Source: Euglena gracilis | Taxonomy: Eukaryota > Euglenida > Euglenophyceae > Euglenales | NCBI GenBank assembly: GCA_039621445.1 | Contig: CP154957.1 | Location: 28,008,541 to 28,072,540 of the forward strand | Length of the DNA stretch: 64,000 bases | Direction: 5' to 3' | Shown here: in pieces, positions 1 to 10,030 of the stretch | Layout: every line of letters begins with the position of its first letter | Numbering within the stretch: position 1 is the first letter of the stretch | The notes under the pieces: model-generated | The model's database searches: none | Told to the model about the DNA's origin: nothing | What the model saw: only the letters and a program-made list of their open reading frames with translations | Translations under genes and position numbers: made by a program

Positions 1-3000
1 TGGTCATGCCAGGGTTTGTGCATGACATGACCAGGCAGGTCATGTGGCAATTTGCAATGCGAGGGAAGATCAAAGAAGAAGAGGAAGAACCAGCAGAAGA
101 AGAAGACGAAGAAGAATTTGCAAGCCATACCCAGCCGCTTTTACTGGAGGCGGGGCCCTGGCAGAACCCTGGGGATGCCGGGCCGGCACATGCGCCGGTG
201 AGCCATGTCGGGTCTGGGCATTTCCCAGCCGGACCCGACCATTGCTCGCTGGTGCATGCCGGGCCCGGGCATGATGGGCCCCAAGGACATGCCCCAGACG
301 GAACCACCCAATGGCAACTGCAGGAGCTGCCCCCAGCAGGGGAAATGGTGGACGACGCGGACCAGACGGCCCAGGGGGGGTTGGTGCCAGAACAGAGCCC
401 GAAGGGGAGGCACCCCCCGCACCCCCCCCCAGAGGCTGTGGGAGGAGGCGGAGGCACAGGCCGCTGCCTCAGTGGTTCTGGGGCAGGAGATCCAGCGGTT
501 GGACGGTTGGGTTGGCGACCTGCAAAGTCGGCTTGCTGAAGCGGGGGCCACCACAGCTGCTTCAGTCAGCCGCCTGGAGCAGTTGGTGTCCCTGCAGTTT
601 CAGCGGGTCACGGAAAACTTTCAAGGAGTGGTGCAGCAAATGGAAAGAACCCAGGCTGGGCTAGCGTCCCAGCTGGCTGAAAATTTTCAAAATCTGCAGC
701 AGAAGCAGATGCAAAATTTTTCTGGGGGGATGACAGCCCTGAGCGAGCTGGTGACCACCCGGCTGGGCGAAAGCCTCGGGACTGTGGCCCAACTAGCCCA
801 GAGGGTCCAGGGGCTCGAGGCCATCGCCAGCCAGGGTCACCAGCCAGCTGAGGGGCAGGGGTTCAACTAGGCAATGGCTGGGCGGATGAAAAATTTTGAG
901 GAGCTGCTCGTCACCTCCGTCCGGACAACGGAGGAGGTGATGAGGAGCCAGGAGCTGGCCAGTGGGCGGCAGCAGGCCCAGGCCGAGGCCCTGGACCAAA
1001 AATTAAACCAGCTGACGGGTGAACTTGGGGGGCTGCGAGAAAGAAATGCAGGGATTGCACAGGCCCTGCAAAATTTTCGAGCAGAGCTGGACGGACAGGC
1101 CACAGCCATTGCTGAACAGCAAGGGACCATAAGGGAAGACATAAAGGAGCTAAGGGCCAGGGCTGAGGGGCAGGGCCACAGCCTGCAGGAGCTGTGGGCC
1201 GAGGTCACCACCCACGGGCAGGTGATCCAGGCCCACAACGCCCTGCTGATGGAGGCGGACTCAACGATAAGGGGGACACCAAAAGAAAATGCCGAAATAA
1301 AAAATCGGCTTTCCGTTTTGGAAACCAAAATCGAAAATTTTGAAAAATTTTGCCCCCCCATCCAGGAGCTACCAGGGCCACCCAGAGGAGCGGGGCCGGA
1401 GAGCGAGGACCCCCGAGGCCCTGAAGCCAGAGTGCCCCCGGCAACCACAGACCCCCAGACACAGACCATGCCGGGGGCCCAGAGTGTGCCAATGGCTCGG
1501 GTGCCGCGGGGGGGCAATATGCCTCCTGGCCCCCAGCACCAGCTCCCAGCCCATCCCAGCCTGCTGGGAGGCAAGGGGCCTGTGGCCCCCCCAGGGGCTC
1601 TCCTGCTGGCCCCAGCAGCCGGGCAGCGGAGACAGCAGCCCAAACACCCGGGGAAGTGGTATCCCCGGGCCCAGCTTCCGTGACTGCAGTTTTTCCCAGT
1701 GGGTTTTCGGGTTCTGGCCCCCAGAGACCAAGGGGAAGCCAGCCCCCGGGTCCCATGGCTGCGGGGGGCAGCCTGCCCCAGGGCCCCACGGCTGCGGGGG
1801 GCAGCCAGCCCCAGGGTCCCAGGGCTGCGGGGGGCAGCCTGCCCAGGGCCCCACGGCTGCGGGGGGCAGCCCCCAGGGTCCCATGGCTGCGGGTGCAGTC
1901 CGGTCCATGTCCCCGCTGCTGTTTGGACCCCAGCTGCCCAGACACCTGGCACGTTCGGGTTCCAGGGGGTGGATTGGGAGGAAGCGGAACGCCAGATTAA
2001 GGCTCACGGATTTTTTAATTTTTTGGCCAGGTTGGGAGCCCAGGAGCAGCAGCAACAGTCTCAGCAAAATTCACGAACAACGGGACAGTCCAGCACAGCG
2101 AAACCACAGGCAGCAGGCACAGCAGATCTACAGGGCCAGGGCAGGGATCAACCTGGGGTGAAATCAGCCGAGCACCAGTGGCCCCCCCAGCCCCGTGGGT
2201 TCCCCGCAGGAGGGGAGTTCACGGGGGCAATGGACCCTTTCGCCTGGGCCCCTGAGGCTGGGGCAGCATCGTGCAGCGCTGCCCCTCTGGCCTTTGGGTC
2301 CCAGGACACGGGAGCCTGGGTCCGGGGGGTCCAGGCAGCTCCGGTCCACGTGGCGCCAGCAGCCCCCAGCCCAGCAGCCAGCATGTTTTTGGGGCCGCTG
2401 GCGACACTCCTCACCAAAGACCTTGTAAAACCAGAGCTGAAAGGGGATTTTCATGATTTTTCAGTAAAATTTCAGCTTTACATGCAGCAGGTTTCCATGG
2501 GACAGCCAGTGGGGGAGGAATTTAAAATGCTTGTTCTGACCGGCTGCCTGGACCACAGCAGCCGGCTGGAACTCCAGCGGCGACAGGAGATGGGGGAACG
2601 GGTCAGGTTCCAGGATTTTTGGAACTGGCTGGCCCAGAAATACGGCGGTGACATCCAGGCCTCGCTGCATGAGCAGCTCAGGGCCCTCAGACCAGTTAAC
2701 ACGGGTAAGTTAACCCTCCCAGCGTGGCGTGAATATGAAAGTCAGTTTAAATTAATTTTCTGCCGGATGGAAAACCCCTCTGAGGAGGAAGCACAGGCCT
2801 TGGTTCTGCAGCAGCTCCCAGATTCCATGCGTAGGGCAATAATCAGGGAGCAGACCCGAAAAAATCAGGATGCGCCCACAGTGCGGCTGTGGCACATCCC
2901 TGGGTTGACGGCGGAAAAGGCAACACAACTCGCCCAGGAGGCTGTGGGTGAGAGGGAGCCGGTGACAGTCAGGGCACACCGGGACTCTTTCCTCATCAAG

Positions 3001-3726
3001 CTCTACAGCCGGCGGGCGCTGGAGAGGCTGATGATGAGGAACGGGGCCACGCTGCAGGGGGGCAATACAGTGAAAATCACCCCTCACGAAACAAAGCTGG
3101 GACTGGAGGAGGTTTTTCGACACGCTGAAAATGAGCTGCGGTGCCAGGAACGGTCTGACAGCTACGGCCGTTCCTGGGGGGGACGGGGGGTCCCAGCCCA
3201 CCAGGAAGACCACTGGGCTGGGGGCCTCGACAATTTTTCAGTCTCTGAGGTAAAATCCCAGGAAGCCAGGCCAGCCCAGCCCCAGAAAACGGTTTCACAG
3301 CCAGCTGAGGGAGGAGCAAAAGCGGGACCCCCCAAAGGCCCTGAGGGGCCACAGGACAGGCAATCACGGCACCGGGGCGGGTCTCCTGGAAAGGGACGGG
3401 AGGGACGCAGGTCACCCAGCCCGGGGCAAAAGGGGAAGGGGTTCGGCAAGGGAGCTGGCAAGGGCGGCTCAGAGTTTCGCCCAGCCAGGTCCCCAACCCC
3501 TCACCCAGCCACCAACAGGGAACAAACCCCCCCGAGGAGCCCCCGGAGTGGCCCCTCGGTGGACCAGCCCTGCAGCCAGTGCGGGGCCACAGATCACTGG
3601 TCTCGGGAATGCCCTGGAAAGAAGTGTTATGAGTGTGGGGAAACGGGACATCTGGCACGACAGTGCTGGTGGAGAAAGGGAAAGGGGAAGGGGGCGTCCA
3701 CACCCCCACGGCGGGGGAGTGCCTGA
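1..3726 (+). pseudogene. gag: gag of copy A (broken)
   Basis: Structural polyprotein forming the virus-like particle. The N-terminal part is read in one frame up to a C-run near 410-430, where an extra C relative to copy B moves the frame. It then runs on in a second frame with a TAG at 868-870 (a sense GAG in copy B) and a TGA at 1681-1683. Residues encoded by about 480-1350 look like long coiled coil (Leu/Gln/Glu-rich heptads). A Gly/Pro-rich repeat with GPMAAGG-like units lies at 1720-1900. A capsid-like helical segment is encoded at about 2390-3150. A basic tail precedes two zinc knuckles, CSQCGATDHWSREC and CYECGETGHLARQC (about 3570-3670). The frame ends with TGA at 3724-3726. Confidence 0.9.
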
Positions 3727-4380
3727 AAAAGCGGGGGCCAGAAGGGAGGGGACGGGGGCCCAGGGTGCCCCCAGCACGGCCCTCGGAAGGGGGGTAAGGA
3801 ACAGGCTCACGGAGAGGGTTGGGTTTTGGTCAAGGGAAGGTCCAAAGGCAGATCCGGACCTGAACCTGCACGGTCCCCCCAGCCCCCCCTGACTGAGACA
3901 CGAAAAGGGGCTGGGGGGGGGGCCAGCAGGCCCTCTCATTCGACTCTGCCAACCCCTGGGCTGCGCTTTTCCCCAGCGAGGGCAGTCCAGGGGGGGGCTC
4001 AGGTCAGAGTTCAGGCTCGGGACAAAGGGAGAAGGGACACAAGGCGGCTGGCCCTCCGCAGCAGGCCGCCCAGGGGTCTTCGGGTTCCAGCACACCCAGT
4101 CTACCGCAGATCACAACACCAGGAAGGGAGGGGAAAAACACAAAACAAAAAAATGAAAAAGAAAAAAACAAAACGCTCTCACAGGCATCAATCAGGGAGG
4201 CAGCGAGGGAGGTCATCAACGTTCCCCAAACCAGCAAAGGCACGGATGAAACCGCCCCCAGCACGGAAAGGGATTCAGGTTTTTCGATTCGCCAGGTGAG
4301 GTGCGTCAGGGCCGCACCTTCCACCTCAGCCCCCACACCACAGCCAGCCCCAGCACCACTCCCAGCCCGTTCCTCAGGGT
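3727..4380 (+). other. gag-pol junction of copy A
   Basis: No catalytic domain is visible. The frame that encodes the zinc knuckles stays open after the gag TGA (3724-3726) as far as about 4299 and encodes a basic Lys/Arg-rich stretch, so UGA readthrough is formally possible. An A-rich tract at about 4137-4172 lies just before the frame used by the Dam-like domain, making frameshifting there the other candidate for pol expression. Copy B has the same layout (21525-22090). Confidence 0.5.
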
Positions 4381-4870
4381 TTGGGAGGTCGCCCTCCCGG
4401 TGGATCTCCCAGGACTACCACGTCCGGGAGGAGTACGTCAGGGACGTACTCCGCCGCCTGGGGTCCAGCCGGAGGTCGACGCCTTTTCTGCCAAAGAAAA
4501 CCGCAGGTTTGTCCGCTGGTGGGGGCCAGGAGTGGGGAGGGAGAAGATGCCTTCAAACAGGACTGGGGCAGGGAGGTTTTGTGGATCAACCCACCTTATA
4601 AAAAAATACAGGAGGTTCTCGAAAAAATCAGGAGGGATCAAGCCCATGCCATCCTGGTGATCACCAGGTGGCCGGGGCGGCGTTGGTACAGGGAGGCCAG
4701 GGGCTTGGCAGTGCGCCAAGTCACGTTCCCTCAGGGAACACGATTTTTCGGCAGAGGGGAGAAGTTGTGCCGGGGACCAAGTGGGCCATCACAGCCTTTT
4801 TGCTGTGTGGGCACCCAGACCGGTGCACGCTGGAGGAGGTGACACGAAGGGGGAGGGAGAAAAAAACCAG
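4380..4870 (+). pseudogene. Dam-like (adenine-N6 type) methyltransferase domain, copy A, frameshifted
   Basis: The conserved pieces are spread over three frames: the entry segment (WISQDYHVREEYVRDVL), the VDAF segment, and the catalytic-loop segment WINPPYKKIQEVLEKI with NPPY at 4588-4599, followed by the P.W...WY strand typical of the phage Dam family and of the Dam-like domain of DIRS elements. Copy B carries the same domain in one frame. In amino-methyltransferases (D/N)PP(Y/F/W) is the catalytic motif IV. I infer the ancestor was a Dam-type enzyme; activity is not shown by sequence. Confidence 0.75.
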
Positions 4871-5573
4871 GTTCGGGACACATTTTTCAGGGCCACCCCC
4901 AGGGACCGGGGGGGCCACAGGGGAGGTCAAGCCGGCACATCTGGGGCAGGTGGGAAGAGCGGACCAGCCCAGGCGGATGCTGGACCTGTTCTGCGGGACA
5001 GGTTCAGTTGGGGACGTCTACCGCAGCCTAGGTTACCAGGTCACTTCGGTGGACGTGGACCCCAGGTGGCGGCCAGACATTTGTGTTGACGTGCTGAAAT
5101 GGAATTTTAAAAAACAGTTCCAGCCTGGGGATTTTGAGGTGGTGGTGTGCGGGGTCCCCTGCACCGAATTCAGCCTGGCCCTGACCACCAGGGAACGGGA
5201 TTTTAAATTGGCTGATCGGCTGGTGCAGCGGGCCCTGGCCATCATCAGATACCTCCGCCCACGGCGGTGGTGGCTGGAAAACCCCCGGTACGGGTACCTG
5301 CGGACCCGCAGGTACATGGCAGGGATCCCACACGTGGACGTGGATTACTGCCAGTATGCAGACTGGGGCTACCAGAAGCCCACCAGGATATGGGGCAGCC
5401 CCCATGTCCTGGGTCTCCGGCCACGGGTGTGTGACGGCCGGACCTGCACCAACCTGGAAAGCCCAGTACCTGAGGGGGGACGAAAAGGGACGGCACAAAA
5501 TTCGGCTCAGCAGCAAACACCAAAACCTGCCCAGGCACCTGAAATATCGGATCCCAGAGGCGCTCATCCGTGA
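4668..5573 (+). CDS. C5 cytosine methyltransferase domain in pol, copy A (open within a broken pol)
   Basis: The part from about 4975 to 5500 shows ordered C5-methyltransferase motifs: motif I DLFCGTGSVG (SAM-binding, first Asp codon 4983-4985), motif II VTSVDVDP, motif IV GVPCTEFS with the Pro-Cys catalytic dipeptide, motif VI as WLENP (usually ENV), and a motif VIII-like segment around YADWGYQKPTRIW. The target-recognition region is short and no classical motif IX/X is obvious, as in the small algal/viral C5-MTase families. The reading frame differs from that of the Dam-like piece upstream and the protease downstream in this copy, so here it is a fragment of a decayed polyprotein. It would transfer a methyl group from SAM to cytosine in DNA. 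Confidence 0.85.
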   Translation: MAGAALVQGGQGLGSAPSHVPSGNTIFRQRGEVVPGTKWAITAFLLCGHPDRCTLEEVTRRGREKKTRFGTHFSGPPPGTGGATGEVKPAHLGQVGRADQPRRMLDLFCGTGSVGDVYRSLGYQVTSVDVDPRWRPDICVDVLKWNFKKQFQPGDFEVVVCGVPCTEFSLALTTRERDFKLADRLVQRALAIIRYLRPRRWWLENPRYGYLRTRRYMAGIPHVDVDYCQYADWGYQKPTRIWGSPHVLGLRPRVCDGRTCTNLESPVPEGGRKGTAQNSAQQQTPKPAQAPEISDPRGAHP

Positions 5574-8021
5574 CCTGGCCACAGCACCGGCACCGGAGGC
5601 CCACGCTGCCGGGTCTCCGGAGCCAGAGCGGGACCCCCAGACAGAGCGAGGGGTGCCCTCGGTCTTGCTCCGTGAGGTGGGGCAGGGTGCCAGTGAACGG
5701 CAGCTGCTGATGCGGGTGCAGGCCAGGGGGCCAGACGGACAGACCCACTTCATCAACGCCCTCATTGACACAGGGGCAGAGGTGAACCTGGTCCGAAGAG
5801 GCATGCTACCCAGCACATACCTCCTGCCTGCCCCCAAGCCCCTGTCCCTGGTGACGGCTAGTGGAGCCAAGATGGAAGGGGGGGAACGTGAGGCAACCCT
5901 GGGCCTGGTCCTCCGGCGGGAGGGGGGCCTGGGTCAGGGGGAAGGGGCCCTGTGGACGGCCCCAGCCTCCTTCTATGAGGCAGACATCCACGTGGAGGCC
6001 ATCATCGGCTTTCCGTGGCTGGAGGAAAACCAGCTCGGGGTGTTTCCACATCTCCGAGCCTTGGCATTGAGGGGAGAGCAGGTGGTCCTCCTTCGGGGAC
6101 ATGATGCGGAGGGTGAGCAAGTTCAGCCAGCAGCCCACAAAAAGGCACAAAAGCGAGTGAGATACCTGAAAATGGTGGAAAAAGTCAGAGCACTGCGGCT
6201 TGCTTTGCCAGAGGCAGCCCTGGGGGAGGACACCGAGGAGCCTGAGTGGGAGGAAAACCCCCTGCACGAGGATGAGGCGACCCAGGAGACAGTGGCCAAG
6301 GAACTCCTGCGGGCAGCCCGGGAGGTCGAAGCACGGGCAGCCCAAGGGGTCATCCTTGTTCCCGAAGGGGGACAGGTGACCAGCCAGCGGGCTGAGGAGC
6401 TCCGGGCAGCCCTCCGGAGGGACTTCGAGGGGGAGGTTCTCCGAGACAGGATTTGGGGGGAAAGAATCGTTCGGGGGCCCCTGGGGGAAGGGAAAATCGA
6501 ATTAAAACCGGGATCTGTGGCAAAGAAACAGAGGCCCATCCACCTGACGGGGGAGAGGCACAGGGCATTGTGTGATCTGGTGGATGAGTGGGTTCGGGAC
6601 AAGAAGGTGGAGGAGGGGGTGCCAAGTGCCTGGAGCAGCCCCACATTCGTGGTGGCCAAGAAACAGGGGAAGTGGCGTGGGGTTGTGGATTTCCGGGCGC
6701 TAAACGAGGCCACGGTGACGGATGCATACCCCCTCCCCACGATCGACTACATCCTGGTGAACCAGGGACGGAGGTACCTGTTCTCCGTCCTTGATCTCAA
6801 GGATGCCTTCCATCAGGTGCCCCTGCACGAAGACTCACGCCCATACACCTGCTGCAGCACCCCCCGAGGGTCCAAGCAGTGGTGTGTGGTCGTGATGGGC
6901 CTGAAAAATGGAGTGGCCATTTTTCAGCGGGTGATCGACTACTCGCTGAGGGAAGTGGCTGATGTCGCCAACCCATACGTTGACGACATCATCGTGGGGA
7001 CAGAGTGGTGTGGCACGGAGGAAGCTACCATGGAGGCACACGACCAGGACATCAGGCGAGTGTTAGGGGCACTGCGGGAACACCGCCTAGTCGTGGACAA
7101 AAACAAGTGCCGCTTCTTCGTAAGAGAAGTAGATTCTGTGGCCACATCCTGGGGGGAGGAAAACGGAGGCCAGCACCGGGCAAACTCATGGCGCTGGAGA
7201 AGTGGGAGGAGCCCCGCACGATCACAGCCCTCAGGGGCTTTCTGGGCTTCACCAACTACTACTACAGCTACGTGAAGGAGTATGCCCGGTATGCAGCCCC
7301 CCTGATGGAACTCCTCAAGGTGGGACGTGTGGAAGGGAAAAAAGGCAGCAAAAAACCTGTGAAATTCGGCCAAGTGGAACGGGAGGCCTTCACCGCCCTG
7401 AAGCAGGAGCTCCTCCGGGGATTGGAGCTCCACACCATCAACCCGGACCAGCCATTCATTCTCCGGGTTGATGCGAGCGACAAGGCGGTGGGGGCAGCCC
7501 TTGAACAGTTTTTGGAGCCAACGGAGGGGATGCCCACAGCCGTGGAGGCCACCACACGGAAAACCGTGCCTGTGGCCTTCTGCTCCAGGAAGCTCACGGC
7601 TGGGCAGGTGAAGAGCTGGTCTCCGCGAGAGAAGGAGACTTACGCCATCATCCTGGCCCTCCAAAAATGGGCCTCCTACATCGGCCTGCAGCCGGTGTTG
7701 GTCCTCACGGACCACAAGTCCCTGGAGGCCTGGGCCAAGGAAACCCTGGACACGCCCAGCGGACCTGCGGGAAGGCGGGGACGCTGGCATGAAATGTTCT
7801 CCCGGTTTGACCTTCACGTGGTCTACATTCCGGGAAAGGAAAACGTGGTGGCGGATGCCCTCAGCAGATGGGCATATCCTGCCTCCAAGGCATTTGCCGA
7901 CATCAGCCTCCACGGGAGCGAGGAGGATGATGAGGCAATGAGGGCCATGATCGAAGAAGAACGGAGGGAAGAGCGAGAATGCGGGACACCGCACGGGGGG
8001 AGGAACTCCACGTGGCGGTAA
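5356..8021 (+). pseudogene. pol: pol of copy A: protease, reverse transcriptase, RNase H (one frameshift)
   Basis: The retroviral-type aspartic protease is recognised by ALIDTGAEVNLV (Asp codon 5767-5769). A spacer of about 230 codons follows, rich in Glu and Ala. RT begins near 6490 and shows VDFRALNE, LDLKDAFHQVPL, a VVVMGLKNG-like segment and the catalytic YVDD loop at about 6976-6987. The frame breaks near 7130 because one base is missing relative to copy B, and RT continues in another frame (FLGFTNYY). RNase H follows with ILRVDASDKAVGAAL, a YAIILALQKW block, LVLTDHKSLEAW and VADALSRW. This second frame ends at 8021 through another small indel in a G-run. Confidence 0.93.
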
Positions 8022-9988
8022 CAACACGCAGTGGGAGAGACACAGCAGCACAGCACAGACCTGGCCCCAGCCCCACAGAGGGGGAGGGGGCTGAGGATTC
8101 AGTGCCAGGGGGCCCTGGCCCTGACCCCACAGGGGGGGAGGGGCCTGTGGACGCCCCCTCGGGAGATTCGGGTCCCATCCTCATGGGAGGGGAGGGACCT
8201 GGGGTACCTGGGTTGGACACGCGGGAGACACGAGGTTCCCCACGTGCCCATCAGTTTGTGGATGAATTCGGGAATGAACAGCCGGCAGGAGGGCGTGACC
8301 TGAGGAACACCAACCGGGGCGAAGAGTTCTGAGTGAGGACCTGCAGTCGACCCCCCCCATCAACGATCCCCACGGGGGGGATCTTGGGGAATCCGAGGGG
8401 GAACCAATTTCACTTTCTCCAGACACGGGGGTGCACACCCAGGAGGAGGTGGAGGAGGATCCCTCCATCCCAGTGATGGACAGGGATTGGTCTCGGGCAT
8501 ACGGGACGTGCCCGGTGTGGGGGCCTGTTTATGCAAGTGTGCAGGCCCCTGCAGGAGACTGGCCTGAGGGAGTCCGTTTGTACGGGGACAAAATGTACAC
8601 GGACGGGCTCCTCTGTGTGCCCACCAGCCTGATGGGGCTGGTTGTGCGGGCCCACCACGGGGACGCGGGCCACCCAGGTGCCTCAAGGCTATGGCACCAG
8701 ATGGGGCGGTGGTATAGGTTCGCAGATCCAAGGGGGGCAGAGAAAATCACCCAAGGCATCCAGCGGCAATGTGAAATCTGCCAAGCCTGTGACCCCTCTC
8801 GAGCTCCTTTCAAGTGTGCTCTCGAAGCCACCCCTGTGCCACCGTTCCTCATGGACAGTGTGGCAGTGGACCTGTTCGCCATGCCTGAGGTGACCCACGA
8901 GGGCCAGGTGTATGATTATCTGGCCCTGTGCGTGGACCGTGAGAGTGGGTGGACAGTGGCCACCCCCCACAAGTACAAGGGCCTGACAGCTGAGGTGGTG
9001 GCCAAGGCCATGTTCCGCCATTGGGACATGTTCGGGGTGCCCTCCGTGGTGACCTCGGACCGTGGCCCCCACTTTGCCTTCGGCTTGGTGGCAAACAATG
9101 TGCGCCGCCATGGGGGTGAGGCGTGCCTACGGGCAGGCCTATCACCACCAGGCCAACGGTCGGGCAGAGGTGGCAGGCCAACGGGTGATGAACACCCTGT
9201 CCAAGCTCATCGCTGACCTGTCGGAGAAGGAGGCCTCATGGGTGGTGCTGTTACCCAAGGCCCTCCGGCACCTGCACGATGTGCCAGGGGAGTCCGGCTT
9301 GTCGCCCTACGAGGTGGTCTTCGGGCGGCACCGGCCACTCCAAGGCCTGCCCCACCAGCCCCCACGAGAGGCCGAGGGGGCAGCCGACTTCATGGCACGG
9401 ATGCGGGCTATGGACGAGAAGGTGGCCTCAACCTTGAATGCCTTGCACACCAAACGGTGGGCTTCCATCAACGCCAAGAGAAGGGACCCACCTCCCCTGG
9501 AGGTCGGTGCCAAGGTGTGGTACCGTCCCGAGACACAGCCGGGCACGGACAAGTTGGCCACCAAGTGGAAAAGGGGGATTGTGGTGGCCCGCCGGGGTCG
9601 CCACTCATATGTGGTGGAGCTGGCCCCAGGGGCCCGCCAAGAGGCACACCGGAGCCAGCTCAAGCTCCACACGGAGGATGAGTTCTCCACCGACCCCCTC
9701 CCACTTTTCTATTTCAACGACAAGGCGGCCCCCCTGGAGGTGGGCCCGGATGAGTGGGTGGTGGAGGAGATCGTGGGCAGCCGGAACAACCCGGAAACGG
9801 GCGTCCCGGAATTTCAGGTGAGGTGGAAAAATTGGGATCCGATGGATCTCCAATGGCTGCCATGGTCGGATTTCTTCCCATCCTACAACGAGGATGTGGT
9901 GGACTATTGTGCAGCCAAGGGGATCCCGTTGGAGGTGGTGGGACTTCTCCGCCCCGGGAGGAAAGGGGGGCGGGGTCGAAGGCAATAG
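8022..9988 (+). pseudogene. pol: pol of copy A: linker, integrase and chromodomain (frameshifted)
   Basis: A low-complexity Gly/Pro/Glu linker (8022-8430) leads into an integrase with an HHCC zinc module (HHGDAGHPGASRLWHQ through CEICQA), then the DDE core: Asp in VAVDLFAMPE, Asp in TSDRGPHFA and Glu in QANGRAEVAGQ. One extra C near 9078 shifts the frame between the second and third catalytic residues. The C-terminal domain ends in a chromodomain (WVVEEIVGSR, FQVRWKNWDPMDLQWLPWSDF) encoded at about 9745-9885. Chromodomains of chromovirus integrases bind histone marks and steer insertion into heterochromatin (family knowledge). Copy A keeps the first catalytic Asp that copy B has lost. Confidence 0.93.
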
Positions 9989-10030
9989 GGGGGGGGTTTG
10001 AGGTGGAAGCGGGGGGAAGTTGGGTGCGGG
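9985..10030 (+). other. purine-rich tract before the 3' LTR of copy A (candidate PPT)
   Basis: Directly after the pol stop lie two G-rich purine runs (about 9985-9998 and 10008-10020). Priming of plus-strand DNA uses such a tract immediately 5' of the LTR. Which run is used, and hence the exact LTR start, cannot be settled without a complete 5' LTR. Confidence 0.45.

Larger units (their letters stand above)
1..9988 (+). mobile_element. Ty3/gypsy-type chromovirus copy A, internal region (left end outside window)
   Basis: Domains read in order gag with two CCHC knuckles, Dam-like, C5 cytosine methyltransferase, aspartic protease, reverse transcriptase, RNase H, integrase, chromodomain. This is the Ty3 order (integrase after RNase H) with a C-terminal chromodomain, which defines chromoviruses. 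The first base corresponds to about 17657 in copy B, so only about 50 nt of gag plus the 5' LTR lie outside. The frame is broken by several 1-nt indels, mostly in C/G runs, and by in-frame stops, so the copy is dead as it stands. Identity to copy B is high throughout, including noncoding parts, which points to a shared origin by tandem duplication or LTR-LTR recombination. Confidence 0.93.

Noticed and set aside
867-1952. Long minus-strand ORF (361 aa) opposite gag of copy A
   Set aside because: A shadow of the GC-rich gag frame: Pro/Gly/Trp-rich low-complexity sequence from the GPMAAGG repeats, with no start context or family resemblance.
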